Positions 29,524-40,452 are shown, counted from the stretch's first letter. The stretch is 64,000 nucleotides of DNA from Psychromonas sp. CNPT3 (GCF_000153405.2 NC_020802.1:1197883-1261882); one strand, 5' to 3'. Numbers and translations: made by a program. The notes: generated from the sequence alone by a model not told the origin.

Positions 29524-30626
29524 TGCAAGTGGTATTTCGCGTTGATGCGAGCCATATAATAGGTAGTGGTCATGTGATGCGATGCATTACGCTGGCGATA
29601 AAACTAAGGCAACGATCACCTGTTCAGTGTTTATTTATTTGCCGCGATCATGAGGGGAATATGGCCTCATATATTGAGGCGCAAGGCTTTAATGTTGCTT
29701 TATTAGAAAATAATCCGAACGTAAAAAATAATCCTCTTTATTTATCATGGCTTGCAAGTACGCAGGCTGAGGATGCTATGCAAACATTAGCAACGTTAAA
29801 AAAACATAATATAAAAAAAATGACGCTGTTAGTGGTAGATCATTATTCATTAGATAGTGTTTGGGAAAGCCAATTTCAAGGGTGTAGCAAACAACTTTTA
29901 GTGATCGATGATCTCGCTGACAGGCAACACCAATGCGATATGCTTTTAGATCAAAATATAGTGCCATCATACCTTACGCGTTATCAGCCCTTATTACCCA
30001 AACATTGTAAGACATTCCTCGGGCTCAATTACGCCTTATTACGTGAAGACTTTTATCACTACAAAAAAAAAGTAAAAGTGCGGACAGAGCTACAGCGTTT
30101 ATTTGTTTTTTTTGGTGGTGTAGATAAAGATAATATGACGTTAACATGTTTAAAGGCAATCTCTTCTCAATTACCGTTATTGGACATTGTGCGGGTTATT
30201 GTTGGGAGTGCTAACCCTCATAAAAGAGAGATTGAAGATTTTTGTAAAGACTATGAAAATTGTTTTTATGCCGAGCAAGTCTCAAATATGGCTGAGTTGA
30301 TGCTGAATTCTGATCTGGCAATGGGGGCTGGCGGGACAACCACCGCAGAGCGTATTTTTCTGGGATTACCGTGTTTAGTGTACGCTATTGCAGATAATCA
30401 ATACTTAATATCAAAGTCTTTAGGCGCGCTGGGTTGGATTGATTTTATGGGTAAGATGCAACGCTTTGAGGCTCATAAACTACAAGATATATTATCTGCA
30501 TATTTATCGGCTCCCTCCTTAATTGAACGTAAATCAACCCAGCTATTAAGTGCAACGCAAGATCATGTTGAACATTTCATCGCGCAAATACTCAAAGCTG
30601 ACAACAGCCGTAAGCATTTAATATGA
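29523..30626 (+). CDS. pseG: UDP-sugar hydrolase PseG
   Basis: The 367-residue product has the GT-B-like PseG layout: FRVDASHIIGSGHVMRCITL at the N-terminus with the catalytic His in GSGHVMRC, LVIDDLADRQHQCDMLLDQN, and a C-terminal MGAGGTTTAERIFLGLPC. It removes UDP from the diacetamido sugar before condensation. It begins with GTG at 29523, one base into the pseF TAG. Length is slightly longer than the Campylobacter or Aeromonas relatives. Confidence 0.93.
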   Translation: MQVVFRVDASHIIGSGHVMRCITLAIKLRQRSPVQCLFICRDHEGNMASYIEAQGFNVALLENNPNVKNNPLYLSWLASTQAEDAMQTLATLKKHNIKKMTLLVVDHYSLDSVWESQFQGCSKQLLVIDDLADRQHQCDMLLDQNIVPSYLTRYQPLLPKHCKTFLGLNYALLREDFYHYKKKVKVRTELQRLFVFFGGVDKDNMTLTCLKAISSQLPLLDIVRVIVGSANPHKREIEDFCKDYENCFYAEQVSNMAELMLNSDLAMGAGGTTTAERIFLGLPCLVYAIADNQYLISKSLGALGWIDFMGKMQRFEAHKLQDILSAYLSAPSLIERKSTQLLSATQDHVEHFIAQILKADNSRKHLI

Positions 30627-30706
30627 TGTGTTTTCCAATGGTTATCAATCAAAACTTAAATTCAAACTTTAATATAAACTTATATCAAAATAATAAGAGC
30701 TAGCCT

Positions 30707-31786
30707 ATGCAAACGAAAATAAAAGATAAATTAAATATTCCCGAATTTATTAGCATTGATGGCACAAAGATAGGGGCGCAGTATCCCCCTTATATTATTG
30801 CAGAACTATCGGCGAATCATAATGGGGATATTAAGCGCGCGTTTAAAATTTTAGAAATGGCCAAAGAATGTGGTGCCAATGCACTAAAATTACAAACCTA
30901 TACACCAGACACCATCACCATTGATTGTGCACGTAGTGACTTTTGTATTGAGGATGGATTATGGGCAGGGCGAACGCTCCATGATTTATATAAAGAGGCG
31001 CATATGCCGTGGGATTGGCACCAAGCCTTATTTGAGCGCGCCGCACAATTAGGCATTACTATTTTTAGCTCGCCATTTGATTTTAGTGCGGTAGATTTGC
31101 TTGAAAAACTTGGCGCGCCAGCTTATAAAATAGCCTCTTTTGAAGCGATAGATTTAGCGTTGATCCGTTATGTGGCTAAAACGGGAAAACCGCTAATAAT
31201 ATCAACGGGCATGGCAGATCAACAAGAGATACAAGAAGCGGTGGATGCTGCGCGCGCCGCTGGCTGCAACGAGCTTATCCTTTTGCATTGTGTGAGTGGA
31301 TATCCCACACCTGCACGAGATCAAAACTTAAAGACATTAGTAGATATGAGCGCGCGCTATGATGCGTTAATTGGATTATCTGATCATAGTATTGATAATG
31401 TTTCAGCTATCACTAGTATCGCTCTAGGTGCTTGTATTATTGAAAAACATGTCACTTTAGATAGAAGTGCAGGCGGCCCGGATGATAGTTTTTCGTTACA
31501 AAAAGAGGAGCTAACGGCGCTTTGTAGAGATACTAAAATTGCATGGAGTGCATTGGGCGCAGTAAATTATCAGTGTAAGGATAGTGAAAAGAGCAATAAA
31601 ATGTTTAGGCGCTCGCTATATGTTGTTAAAGATATCGAAAAAGGGGCTTTATTCACGGCGGATAATGTAAAAAGTATTCGACCCGGTTATGGCATTGGCC
31701 CTAAACACATCGATAGTGTGTTAGGTAAAACAGCCAAACTTAAATTATTAAAAGGTACTGCTTTTTCAATGGACTTTATTGCTTAG
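30707..31786 (+). CDS. pseI: Pseudaminic acid synthase PseI
   Basis: The 359-residue NeuB-family protein has a TIM barrel (PYIIAELSANHNGDIKRA, FSSPFDFSAVDLLE, GLSDHS, EKHVTLDR) and a C-terminal SAF/antifreeze-like domain from about residue 295 (FRRSLYVVKDIEKGALFTADNV). It condenses the hexose with phosphoenolpyruvate. The SANHNGD and GGPDDSFS motifs suit PseI more than NeuB. The 80 bp gap to pseG holds no gene, so no pseH acetyltransferase is present. A family-1 repeat begins two bases after its TAG. Confidence 0.94.
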   Translation: MQTKIKDKLNIPEFISIDGTKIGAQYPPYIIAELSANHNGDIKRAFKILEMAKECGANALKLQTYTPDTITIDCARSDFCIEDGLWAGRTLHDLYKEAHMPWDWHQALFERAAQLGITIFSSPFDFSAVDLLEKLGAPAYKIASFEAIDLALIRYVAKTGKPLIISTGMADQQEIQEAVDAARAAGCNELILLHCVSGYPTPARDQNLKTLVDMSARYDALIGLSDHSIDNVSAITSIALGACIIEKHVTLDRSAGGPDDSFSLQKEELTALCRDTKIAWSALGAVNYQCKDSEKSNKMFRRSLYVVKDIEKGALFTADNVKSIRPGYGIGPKHIDSVLGKTAKLKLLKGTAFSMDFIA

Positions 31787-31788
31787 TT

Positions 31789-31949
31789 ATACCAAAGGAA
31801 CTAAAAAGGCTACCCGTCTTGCTTGTTGAAATTATCCCTACCTGCGTTGTGAGTTTTGAAGTGAGAACAACTATCTCCTACAACTCTCGCCTTGCTAGTG
31901 TTAATTTTTCCTGCGCAATACATGAAAACTTAATTAATTCCTTTGGTAT
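31789..31949 (+). repeat. MITE-like repeat, family 1, copy 3
   Basis: A 161 bp element with perfect 12 bp ends ATACCAAAGGAA (31789-31800) and TTCCTTTGGTAT (31938-31949). It is in the same orientation as copy 2 and abuts the pseI stop codon. Confidence 0.92.
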
Positions 31950-31980
31950 TATTCTCAATAAAGCGTTTTTTGTTCGATAA

Positions 31981-32009
31981 AAAAGGAGGCCTATTAGCCT
32001 CCTTTTTTT
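31981..32009. terminator. Bidirectional terminator between pseI and trxB
   Basis: GGAGGC (31985-31990) and GCCTCC (31997-32002) pair around CTATTA, flanked by six A on the left and seven T on the right. It can serve the pse operon on the plus strand and trxB on the minus strand. Confidence 0.85.
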
Positions 32010-32021
32010 ATAATGATATTT

Positions 32022-32993
<972 letters not shown>

Positions 32994-33034
32994 TTAAACG
33001 TCTATGATAAACCGAGTGCATAGAAATAGCAGTA

Positions 33035-33067
33035 TAAAAAAACGGATATTCCAATGGAATATCCGTT
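33035..33067 (-). terminator. Terminator of rne
   Basis: AACGGATATTCC (33041-33052) and GGAATATCCGTT (33056-33067) form a perfect 12 bp stem with loop AAT. On the minus strand it is followed by six T (complement of 33035-33040). Confidence 0.85.
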
Positions 33068-33142
33068 TTATTTGATAGGTAAAAACGATTGATAAGTTTA
33101 GCCTCTCATCTTGAAGAACAGAGAAAGGCTATTTTTTCATTT

Positions 33143-36097
33143 TTACAATACGGCTTTCACGGTAACGCTACTTGCTTTTGCACTTGCAAATTGACTACCC
33201 GCTTGTTGCGTTGATTTTGCAATACTGATACGCGTTGTGGCTGCTTCAATTTTAAGCGGTGCACTAAGATCTAGCTCAGAGCTTACTGTTTTCTTCATTT
33301 GTGCGGTGACAGATTTTTTTGCACTGCTTGTTGTGCCAATACGTTTCTTGGTAATGACAGCCACTTCAGGCGCAGCAACAACTTCAGGTGTGGCAACAAC
33401 TTCAGGTGTGGCAACAACTTCAGGTGTGGCAACAACTTCAGATGCAGCAACCACTTCAGGTGCGGCAACAACTTCTGGTGTGGCAACAACTTCAGGTGTG
33501 GCAACCACTGCAGGTGCAGCAACAACTTCAGGTGTGGCAACCACTTCAGGTGCGGCAACCACTTCAGGTGCGGCAACAACTTCAGGTGCAACAACCACTT
33601 CAGGTGCAGCAACGACAGCTTCAGGCACAGCAACTACTTCAGGCGTTACATTAACGTCAGGTAGTATTTGTGGTGCTTGAGTTGGCGTTTCATCGTTACG
33701 CATCTCTTCTACGTCTTGAGCCATTGTGACATGATCATCAAGAGTTGAGATATCAGTTGCAACAGGCGCCGCAACATTAAGCGCAGCTTCTGTTTGATTG
33801 TCAGGGTAACGACTGCTCACAGGATCGGTCGTTAATGCACTTTCATCGCTGATATTCCCAGGAATAGCTTCACTAATACTACGTTTTTTACGTTGTCCGT
33901 TGTTACGTAAGTAACGTGAACGACGATTTGGCATTTTAACGCCATTTTGCTCAGTAAGATCAGGTGCAGTGTTAACACTACTCTCTATTGTTACATTCTC
34001 TGTCGCAGTCTGTTGACTCGCTTCAGTTTCAATAATTACGGCTACGTTTTCAACTTCAGGCGTAATGACAGGCTCTTGTTGAATACGTACTTTTTTACGT
34101 AAATTACGACGTTTACGACGCACGGCAACAACGCCATCTTGCTCTATAGCTTCTATTGGAGCTTGTGGTTTGCGAGGTGCTTTCTTAATACGATCATTAT
34201 CACGCGGTTTTTGCACTCGGCGACTATTATTCTCTTCGCTTGGTTTTTGAACATCATCATTAGAGCGTTCATTGTCGTTTTTATTACGCGTGCGCGTATT
34301 ACGATTACGATTGCGATTACGATTGTTGTTATTACGTGGACGAGGTTTCTCTTCTACTTTAGGCTCTGCAGTTTCTGGCGAAGCACTAAACAATGCGCCA
34401 ATAGATGCAAAAATCTTAGAGAGTAGAGACGTTGGCTTTTCAGTACTTTGTGTACTTTGTACCGCTTTCTCTGTGCTATTTTTATGTTTTTGTTTCGGGC
34501 TGTTTTTAGGGCGCGAGAAACCACTTAAAATAGGCTCATCTTCTTTTTGTTGCTCATTTTTTACGACATTAGGCACATAGACCTGATGTTGTTTTTGTAG
34601 CGCATCATAGTTGATTTCAGTTTGGTTATCATTACGCGTACGTTTGATTTCAAAATGAGGTGTGAGTAAGTTTGCATCTGGAATAATGAAAATTTCACAG
34701 TTATGGCGTTGTTCTATTTTGAAAATAGAGCTACGTTTTTCATTTAGTAAGTAGGCAGCGACTGCAACAGGTACCGTTGCTTGGATCTGCACGGTATTTT
34801 CTTTTAAGCCTTCTTCTTCAATCAGACGTAAAATAGCTAAGGCTAAAGATTCATTATCACGAATAGTACCTTGACCATGACAACGAGGACAAACACGCGA
34901 AGCAGATTCACCAAGTGATGGGCGAATACGCTGACGAGACATTTCCATTAGTCCAAAACGAGAGATGCGTCCTAATTGTATACGCGCTCTATCTTGACGA
35001 ACAGATTCACGCATGCGATTTTCAACTTCACGTTGATGGCGAGCGGGCGTCATATCGATAAAATCGATAACGACAAGGCCACCTAAGTCGCGTAAACGTA
35101 ATTGTCTCGCTATTTCTTCAGCTGCTTCTAAATTGGTATTAAAGGCCGTTTCTTCGATATCACCACCACGTGTTGCGCGTGCAGAGTTAATATCAATAGA
35201 GGTAAGCGCTTCGGTTGGGTCGATAACAATTGAACCACCAGAAGGTAGACGTACTTCACGTTGGAAAGCTGACTCAATTTGGCTTTCTACTTGATAGTAG
35301 GTAAACAGTGGGATCTCACCTTGGTATAATTTAAGGCGATCAATATAATCGGGGCGTACCATTTCAATGTGTTTTTTAGCTTGTTCAAAGGTTTTTGCAT
35401 GATCAATGACGATTTCACCAATATCACGGCGTAAATAATCACGAATAGAGCGCACAATGACATTACTTTCACGGTGAATTAAAAAAGGTGCCGATTTAGA
35501 TTTTGATGCTTCATCAATGGCGTGCCAATGATTAACCAGTACATTAAGATCCCATTCTAATTCTTCAGCTGTTTTACCAACACCGGCTGTGCGTACAATT
35601 AAACCCATGCCATTAGGCAGTTTAAGATGGCTAAGTGCTTCTTTTAGTTGTGTGCGTTCATCACCTTCAATGCGACGAGATATTCCGCCTGCACGTGGGT
35701 TATTCGGCATTAAAACAAGGTAGCTACCCGCCAGACTAATAAAAGTCGTTAAGGCTGCGCCTTTATTACCGCGCTCTTCTTTTTCAATTTGTATAATAAC
35801 TTCCTGACCTTCTTTGATCACCTCTTTAATATTTGGGCGACCTTTAAAGGAGTAACCGTTAGGGAAGTAATTACGAGATATTTCTTTTAAAGGTAAAAAA
35901 CCATGACGATCTGCACCGTAGTCAACAAAAGCGGCTTCAAGACTCGGCTCTACTCTTGTTATTTTTCCTTTATAGATATTTGCTTTTTTTTGTTCGTGAC
36001 CAGGACTTTCAATATCAAGATCATAAAGTTGTTGTCCATCAACAAGGGCAACGCGCAACTCTTCTGATTGAGTTGCATTAATTAACATTCTTTTCAT
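33143..36097 (-). CDS. rne: Ribonuclease E
   Basis: The 984-residue product matches RNase E in its N-terminal half: [20 protein letters not shown], an S1 domain (about 36-125), the DNase I-like core with [13 protein letters not shown] and VIDFIDMTP (catalytic aspartates), and the zinc link CPRCHGQG. After residue 540 come a membrane-targeting helix ([15 protein letters not shown]), an Arg/Asn-rich RNA-binding stretch and a second basic patch ([15 protein letters not shown]). Near the end are about 15 six-residue repeats of the PEVVAA type (bases 33369-33641). It is the main mRNA-decay endonuclease and degradosome scaffold. The tail is shorter than in E. coli (1061 residues), and partner-binding motifs could not be assigned by eye. 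Confidence 0.97.
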   Translation of the reverse strand: MKRMLINATQSEELRVALVDGQQLYDLDIESPGHEQKKANIYKGKITRVEPSLEAAFVDYGADRHGFLPLKEISRNYFPNGYSFKGRPNIKEVIKEGQEVIIQIEKEERGNKGAALTTFISLAGSYLVLMPNNPRAGGISRRIEGDERTQLKEALSHLKLPNGMGLIVRTAGVGKTAEELEWDLNVLVNHWHAIDEASKSKSAPFLIHRESNVIVRSIRDYLRRDIGEIVIDHAKTFEQAKKHIEMVRPDYIDRLKLYQGEIPLFTYYQVESQIESAFQREVRLPSGGSIVIDPTEALTSIDINSARATRGGDIEETAFNTNLEAAEEIARQLRLRDLGGLVVIDFIDMTPARHQREVENRMRESVRQDRARIQLGRISRFGLMEMSRQRIRPSLGESASRVCPRCHGQGTIRDNESLALAILRLIEEEGLKENTVQIQATVPVAVAAYLLNEKRSSIFKIEQRHNCEIFIIPDANLLTPHFEIKRTRNDNQTEINYDALQKQHQVYVPNVVKNEQQKEDEPILSGFSRPKNSPKQKHKNSTEKAVQSTQSTEKPTSLLSKIFASIGALFSASPETAEPKVEEKPRPRNNNNRNRNRNRNTRTRNKNDNERSNDDVQKPSEENNSRRVQKPRDNDRIKKAPRKPQAPIEAIEQDGVVAVRRKRRNLRKKVRIQQEPVITPEVENVAVIIETEASQQTATENVTIESSVNTAPDLTEQNGVKMPNRRSRYLRNNGQRKKRSISEAIPGNISDESALTTDPVSSRYPDNQTEAALNVAAPVATDISTLDDHVTMAQDVEEMRNDETPTQAPQILPDVNVTPEVVAVPEAVVAAPEVVVAPEVVAAPEVVAAPEVVATPEVVAAPAVVATPEVVATPEVVAAPEVVAASEVVATPEVVATPEVVATPEVVAAPEVAVITKKRIGTTSSAKKSVTAQMKKTVSSELDLSAPLKIEAATTRISIAKSTQQAGSQFASAKASSVTVKAVL
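33369..33641. repeat. Tandem 18 bp repeats inside rne
   Basis: About fifteen units related to GGTGTGGCAACAACTTCA (plus strand) run head to tail, one of them 21 bp. On the coding strand they give [12 protein letters not shown]-type hexapeptides. Long spurious frames appear in other phases because the unit length is a multiple of three. Confidence 0.95.
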
Positions 36098-36451
36098 TTT
36101 TATCGACTCTTATATTTTATTTTTATGTTGGTTCATTGTTGCACTTGACCTCGGGTCTGATGACACAGTCTCTCGACTGGGAATATAAAAGAGGTGCATT
36201 ATTACAAAGTACAAAAAATCTCACTTGCTTCGTCTTAGTATAAAGTAGACGAATAATTGCAATGAGGGAAAAGCTACAACATACTATTTTGATTATTTTA
36301 ATTATTTTGATTATTTTATGTGCTTCTACGACGCATATTGAACATGTAGGTTCAAAGCGGATCGGAAGCTTTTTAATTATCTCATTAATCAGGACAAAAT
36401 CGCAATATAAATTTTTACATATATCCGTGTTAGTCGTGATAAACTTAACGA
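36098..36451. other. rne-rluC divergent region
   Basis: The 354 bp gap should contain the rne leader and both promoters. A short array of 9 bp units (ATTTTGATT/ATTTTAATT, 36286-36320) lies in it. A 74-residue frame across it (36262-36486) is low-complexity and overlaps rluC, so it was not accepted. In E. coli the long rne leader mediates feedback control; nothing equivalent was proven here. Confidence 0.45.
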
Positions 36452-37390
36452 ATGGAACAAATAAATCACTCAGTACGCATGCTTGAGATATCTCAAGAGA
36501 ATGCCAAACAACGCATCGATAATTTTCTGCGCTTACATCTTAAAGGTGTCCCTAAAAGTTTGATCTACCGGATCATACGTAAGGGAGAAGTGCGTGTTAA
36601 TAAAAAACGCATCAAGCCAGACTATAAATTACAACCCGGCGACATTGTGCGCATCCCTCCGGTGAAAGTGTCAGCGGAAAATCCGCTACCTTCCCCGAAG
36701 TTAAATGCAATAGCGCAGCTCGAATCACGTATTGTCTATGAAGATGATGCTTTACTTATTTTAAATAAACCTTCAGGCATTGCGGTGCATGGTGGTAGTG
36801 GGCTTAGTTTTGGCGCGATCGAAGGATTACGCGCCTTGCGCCCAGATGCACGATTTTTGGAATTAGTACATCGCCTAGATAAAGCAACGTCAGGGTGCTT
36901 ACTGATTGCTAAAAAACGCAGTATGTTACGTGCGTTGCATGAGCAATTACGTAACAAAACCATGAATAAGCAGTATTTAGCGTTAGTAAAAGGCTCGTGG
37001 GATAAAAAAGATCGTAGTGTTAAAGAGCCTTTACTTAAAGATTCGCAAAATTCAGTTGTTAAAGTCAGTGCATTAGGTAAACAAGCGGAAACCCGCTTTA
37101 AAATAATGCAACGTTATCACGGTGCTACTTTAGTCGAAGCGAGCCCTGTTACCGGAAGAACACACCAAATTCGAGTACACTGTGCATGTAAAGGGCATAA
37201 CATTGCGGGAGATGATCGCTATGGTGCGCCTGAATTTAGTAAAAAAATGCAAGCGTTAGGATTAAATCGTTTATTTTTACATGCCGCACACATTACTTTT
37301 TATCATCCTGTTTTAGAGAAAAAAATGACGGTAAGTGCACCTCTTTGTGCGCCTTTGGCAGCATTGCTTGAAAAATTAGATCGTAGTTAA
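36452..37390 (+). CDS. rluC: 23S rRNA pseudouridine synthase RluC
   Basis: The 312-residue product has an S4-like domain at the N-terminus (RIDNFLRLHLKGVPKSLIYR, IRKGEVRVNKKRIKP) and a RluA-type catalytic domain with D143 in LVHRLDKATSG and PVTGRTHQIRVH. RluC modifies U955, U2504 and U2580 in E. coli numbering. The position beside divergent rne is conserved in gammaproteobacteria. The start at 36452 gives the same distance to the conserved RIDNF as in E. coli, though no strong ribosome site precedes it. Confidence 0.93.
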   Translation: MEQINHSVRMLEISQENAKQRIDNFLRLHLKGVPKSLIYRIIRKGEVRVNKKRIKPDYKLQPGDIVRIPPVKVSAENPLPSPKLNAIAQLESRIVYEDDALLILNKPSGIAVHGGSGLSFGAIEGLRALRPDARFLELVHRLDKATSGCLLIAKKRSMLRALHEQLRNKTMNKQYLALVKGSWDKKDRSVKEPLLKDSQNSVVKVSALGKQAETRFKIMQRYHGATLVEASPVTGRTHQIRVHCACKGHNIAGDDRYGAPEFSKKMQALGLNRLFLHAAHITFYHPVLEKKMTVSAPLCAPLAALLEKLDRS

Positions 37391-37438
37391 GCTAATTTTC
37401 TCAGCGATAAAATCGTCTTTTATCATTAAGGAATAGCC

Positions 37439-38083
37439 ATGCAATATAAACTGATTATTTTTGATTGGGATGGTACGTTAATGAACTCAATTGAAAAAAT
37501 AGTATGTTGCATGCAAGCCGCTGCGCGTCAAGCGCAGTTAAGCGTCCCTTCACAAACATTGCTACGTAATAGCATTGGTTTGAGTTTAGACGCTGCTTTT
37601 TCGTCGTTATTTAACAATGGCACGCAGGCGCAACTTTTATTGTTTAAAAAGCATTATCGGCATCAATATACCCAAATAAATAAGATGCAGACCCCTTTTT
37701 ATAAAGGGATTAAAGCTTATTTACACACATTATCAAAGCAAGGCTATCTGCTTGCTATTGCCACGGGTAAAAGCCGTCAAGGTTTGCAACACCAACTAGA
37801 TTTACACCATCTGCAAGATGTTTTTCAGTGTACTTATTGTGCACAAGAGAGTGCATCAAAACCCCATCCTTTAATGCTACAGAAAATATTAAACGATCTT
37901 AATGTCGATGTCGCGGATGCGCTAATGATAGGTGATGCCAGTTTTGATCTGCAAATGGCGCGTAATGCGGGTATGGATTGCATTGCGGTGAACTATGGCG
38001 CGCAATCGGCGCACGCGCTTAGCGCCTTTAAGCCATTGGCTATTTTAGATTGCTTACCCACACAATTAGGAAAATACATTTAA
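37439..38083 (+). CDS. HAD-family phosphatase (phosphoglycolate-phosphatase-like)
   Basis: The 214-residue product has the HAD motifs: motif I FDWDGTLMNS with the nucleophile Asp, motif II IATGKS, motif III lysine in SASKPHPLML and motif IV MIGDASFDLQMARNAG. The helical cap between motifs I and II places it in subfamily IA, like Gph. Substrate cannot be read from the sequence. It follows rluC by 48 bases with an AAGGAATAG site before the ATG, and its TAA directly abuts the GTG of the next gene. Confidence 0.88.
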   Translation: MQYKLIIFDWDGTLMNSIEKIVCCMQAAARQAQLSVPSQTLLRNSIGLSLDAAFSSLFNNGTQAQLLLFKKHYRHQYTQINKMQTPFYKGIKAYLHTLSKQGYLLAIATGKSRQGLQHQLDLHHLQDVFQCTYCAQESASKPHPLMLQKILNDLNVDVADALMIGDASFDLQMARNAGMDCIAVNYGAQSAHALSAFKPLAILDCLPTQLGKYI

Positions 38084-39052
38084 GTGTTTAGTCAATATAT
38101 AAAATTAACAGGACGAGGCGAAAAAGGGCGACGCTCTTTAACTCAAAAAGAAGCATATGATGCCCTGTCATCTTATTTAAGGGGTGAGGCTGAGATATTA
38201 CAGCTTGCTGTATTGCTGATGTTACAGCGTGTGCGTTGTGAAACGCCGCAAGAAGTAGCCGGTTATGTCGAGGCTTTACGTGAAAAAATAGAGGCGCCGT
38301 GGCAACAACTTAATGTTGATTTAGATTGGCCGTGTTATGCAGGTAAAAAACGTCAGCCACCTTGGCTTTTGTTAGCTGCCAAAGTGTTGGCTCAAAACGG
38401 GGTACGTATTTTATTGCATGGGTTTAATGGCATTGATAGTTTAAAGTTTCAAATTGAGGAAGCCTGTCCGTTACTGCAAATACCCATGGCGCAGAGCGCT
38501 CAACAAGCCGATGAGCATTTACAAGCGCAAGGTCTTTGTTATGTGCCATTATCTGCCTATTGTAGTGAACTTATTCCGCTTTTAGAGTTACGTGAAAAAG
38601 TGGGGTTACGCACCCCGTTAAATACGGTCGCACGATCACTTAATCCGAGTAATGCCCCCTTTGCATTGCATGGCGTTTTTCATAAAGGCTATGAACAACT
38701 GCATGCGCAAGCAGCTTTATTAACGGGCGAGACGAATATGATCGCGTTTAAAGGTGAGGGCGGTGAAAGTGAAGTGAATCCTCGGGTGAGTTTACGCGTT
38801 TGTGGGGTGCAAGATAACCAATATATTGAGCAGGAATGGCCGACTTATTTAGAAAAAGCAAGTGGCGCGCATACTGAGATCTCCGCGCACTATTTACAAC
38901 AAGTTTGGTCTGCTGAAATTATGGATGAATATGCAGATGCTGCTATTATTTGCACTATTGCGCTGATATTACAGCAACAATCGCCGGCTCACTCGCAGCA
39001 AGCATGCCTGAGCCGCGCGCAACAAATGTGGTTAAAGAGAGAGATAAAATGA
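38084..39052 (+). CDS. YbiB/TrpD2-like protein (glycosyltransferase family 3 fold)
   Basis: The 322-residue product begins at a GTG touching the previous stop. It has the helical N-terminal domain of anthranilate phosphoribosyltransferases (SLTQKEAYDALSSYLRGEAE) and the LLHGFNG, LREKVGLRTPLNTVARSLNPSNAP and GVFHKGYEQLHA segments of the YbiB/TrpD2 group. In that group the anthranilate site is lost, and E. coli YbiB binds nucleic acids instead. The catalytic GTGGD loop of true TrpD is missing here. It overlaps the next gene by four bases. Confidence 0.82.
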   Translation: MFSQYIKLTGRGEKGRRSLTQKEAYDALSSYLRGEAEILQLAVLLMLQRVRCETPQEVAGYVEALREKIEAPWQQLNVDLDWPCYAGKKRQPPWLLLAAKVLAQNGVRILLHGFNGIDSLKFQIEEACPLLQIPMAQSAQQADEHLQAQGLCYVPLSAYCSELIPLLELREKVGLRTPLNTVARSLNPSNAPFALHGVFHKGYEQLHAQAALLTGETNMIAFKGEGGESEVNPRVSLRVCGVQDNQYIEQEWPTYLEKASGAHTEISAHYLQQVWSAEIMDEYADAAIICTIALILQQQSPAHSQQACLSRAQQMWLKREIK

Positions 39053-39594
39053 GCGAACAAACGAACATTACTACCCACACCCAAAATTGGGTAAGCCGAG
39101 TAATTGTAAAATATAACATTTGCCCCTTTGCGCGTCGTGAAGTTGAGCTGGGTAGTATTCGTTATGTTGAAATTAATGCCTCGAAGAAAAAACAGATATT
39201 AGAAAAGTTAATAGAAGAATGTGAGTTTTTAGATGCAAATAGTACGGTTGAAACGACCTTGTTTATTATTCCTGAAGGCTTATTGTTGTTTTATGACTTT
39301 TTAGATCTCCTTGATCTCGCGAATGATTTACTCTTTGAGCAAGGCTATGAAGGGGTGTATCAACTGGCAAGTTTTCACCCTGATTATTGTTTTGATGGTA
39401 TTGATGCCGATGATGCCTCTAATTATACTAATCGCTCACCTTATCCAACATTACATATTATTCGTGAGAGTAGCATGGAGATTGCATTAAAAAACCACGC
39501 GGATGCGGATGCTATTCCTGAGCGTAATATTGAATTTACGCGTAAAAAAGGTGGCGCTTTTTTTGCTGACTTATTATCGGGTTGTTGTAAATAA
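39049..39594 (+). CDS. DUF1415 family protein
   Basis: From the ATG at 39049, which overlaps the preceding TGA, the product is 181 residues. It has the DUF1415 pattern: WVSRVIVKYNICPFARREVE, ETTLFIIPEGLLLFYDFLDL and GVYQLASFHPDYCFDG, then NRSPYPTLHIIRE. A longer frame to 38950 runs through the upstream gene and was rejected. The family is widespread in gammaproteobacteria and of unknown function. It ends the rluC-linked gene cluster, followed by a terminator. Confidence 0.85.
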   Translation: MSEQTNITTHTQNWVSRVIVKYNICPFARREVELGSIRYVEINASKKKQILEKLIEECEFLDANSTVETTLFIIPEGLLLFYDFLDLLDLANDLLFEQGYEGVYQLASFHPDYCFDGIDADDASNYTNRSPYPTLHIIRESSMEIALKNHADADAIPERNIEFTRKKGGAFFADLLSGCCK

Positions 39595-39621
39595 GCGCAG
39601 TAAGTGTGGGGGATATCAAAT

Positions 39622-39651
39622 AAAAAAGGGATTTTAAAAACCCCTTTTTTT
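39622..39651. terminator. Terminator after the DUF1415 gene
   Basis: AAAAAAGGG and CCCCTTTTTTT pair around ATTTTAAAAA, with a T-run on the plus strand and an A-run in front, so it could work both ways. Confidence 0.75.
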
Positions 39652-39838
39652 GTGTGTTACGTTTAGTCGATACCCATGAGAGCTCTGATGCTTTATCTGA
39701 CGAGCGTGAAGATAGCAATTCATTTCCTTTTCATTGTTGATGCGCACAAGTGATATTCGAGGTGGTGGCCCAAAGGGATCGCCAAATTGAACTTCTCTTT
39801 GATGTGAGTTGTTGTTATAAAACATTAATGTAGCATAA

Positions 39839-39914
39839 CTATGTTTCAATGTTATGCCTAGAAGCTAAGCCCAATCTGGCTTGCTGACTTTGCATCTGAA
39901 GTATCATAGGTATA
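39839..39914 (+). repeat. Family-2 repeat, right-half copy
   Basis: This stretch aligns with the right half of the element at 43666-43821: both contain GCTAAGCC, AATC, GCTTGCTGA, CTGAAGT/TTGAAGT and end in GGTATA. No left half with the CTTCAAG end was found upstream, so the copy appears truncated. Confidence 0.6.
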
Positions 39915-39956
39915 TATTAATAACAGGGAAATAAATTAACACTTAAGGAGTAGTAA

Positions 39957-40247
39957 ATGGCTAAGTTTCAGTTCTTTGTAAAACCCAACGATGAGCGTAA
40001 AAATTTTACTTATTTAGAGATGAAAACACCTTCATTTATAGCAGAAAGAGAGCAATTATTAAGTATGGGGTTTGAGGTGCGCGATGATTGCATTCATGCA
40101 GATTCAGCTGCCTCAGCCGTAGAGAAGTTTCGCTCTGATTATATTTATGCGATTGAAGAATATAATAATTCAACGCCCATTGGCGCGTTAACACAGAGTG
40201 TTATTTATACTTATCAATATATTAGAGATAAATTTCAAAAGAAGTAG
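39957..40247 (+). CDS. Small protein of unknown function
   Basis: A 96-residue protein preceded by a strong ribosome site (AAGGAG, seven bases before the ATG). It begins MAKFQFFVKPNDERKNF, has no signal peptide or membrane helix, and looks like a mixed alpha/beta soluble domain with a C-terminal helix (ALTQSVIYTYQYIRDKF). No family is recognised. It lies alone between the DUF1415 gene and endA. Confidence 0.75.
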   Translation: MAKFQFFVKPNDERKNFTYLEMKTPSFIAEREQLLSMGFEVRDDCIHADSAASAVEKFRSDYIYAIEEYNNSTPIGALTQSVIYTYQYIRDKFQKK

Positions 40248-40452
40248 AAGCCGTTATGAAACCGAAGAGTACATTGTCTCATGTGCTGTTAATCTGCGGA
40301 TCAGGCGCGACTGAGAGAGCACTTCGTCTGCATTATTGTAAACCTCAATTTAACCCGTTATCCCTTCAGCTTTACGCGAGAATTTGTTCACCTCTCGACT
40401 CTCTAATGTTACACCTTGATGTCACCTAGGTAAGCCACTCTTATCTCGGCTT

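Noticed and set aside
33237-33680. 147-residue Ala/Thr/Ser-rich plus-strand ORF and three other long frames over the same bases
   Set aside because: All are shadows of the 18 bp repeats inside rne; no ribosome site and low complexity.
36262-36486. 74-residue Ile-rich ORF upstream of rluC
   Set aside because: Produced by the 9 bp AT-rich repeat and overlaps rluC.
39634-39849. 71-residue minus-strand ORF with GDPFGPPPRISL
   Set aside because: It runs into the terminator at 39622-39651 and has no ribosome site; may be a relic but not supportable.
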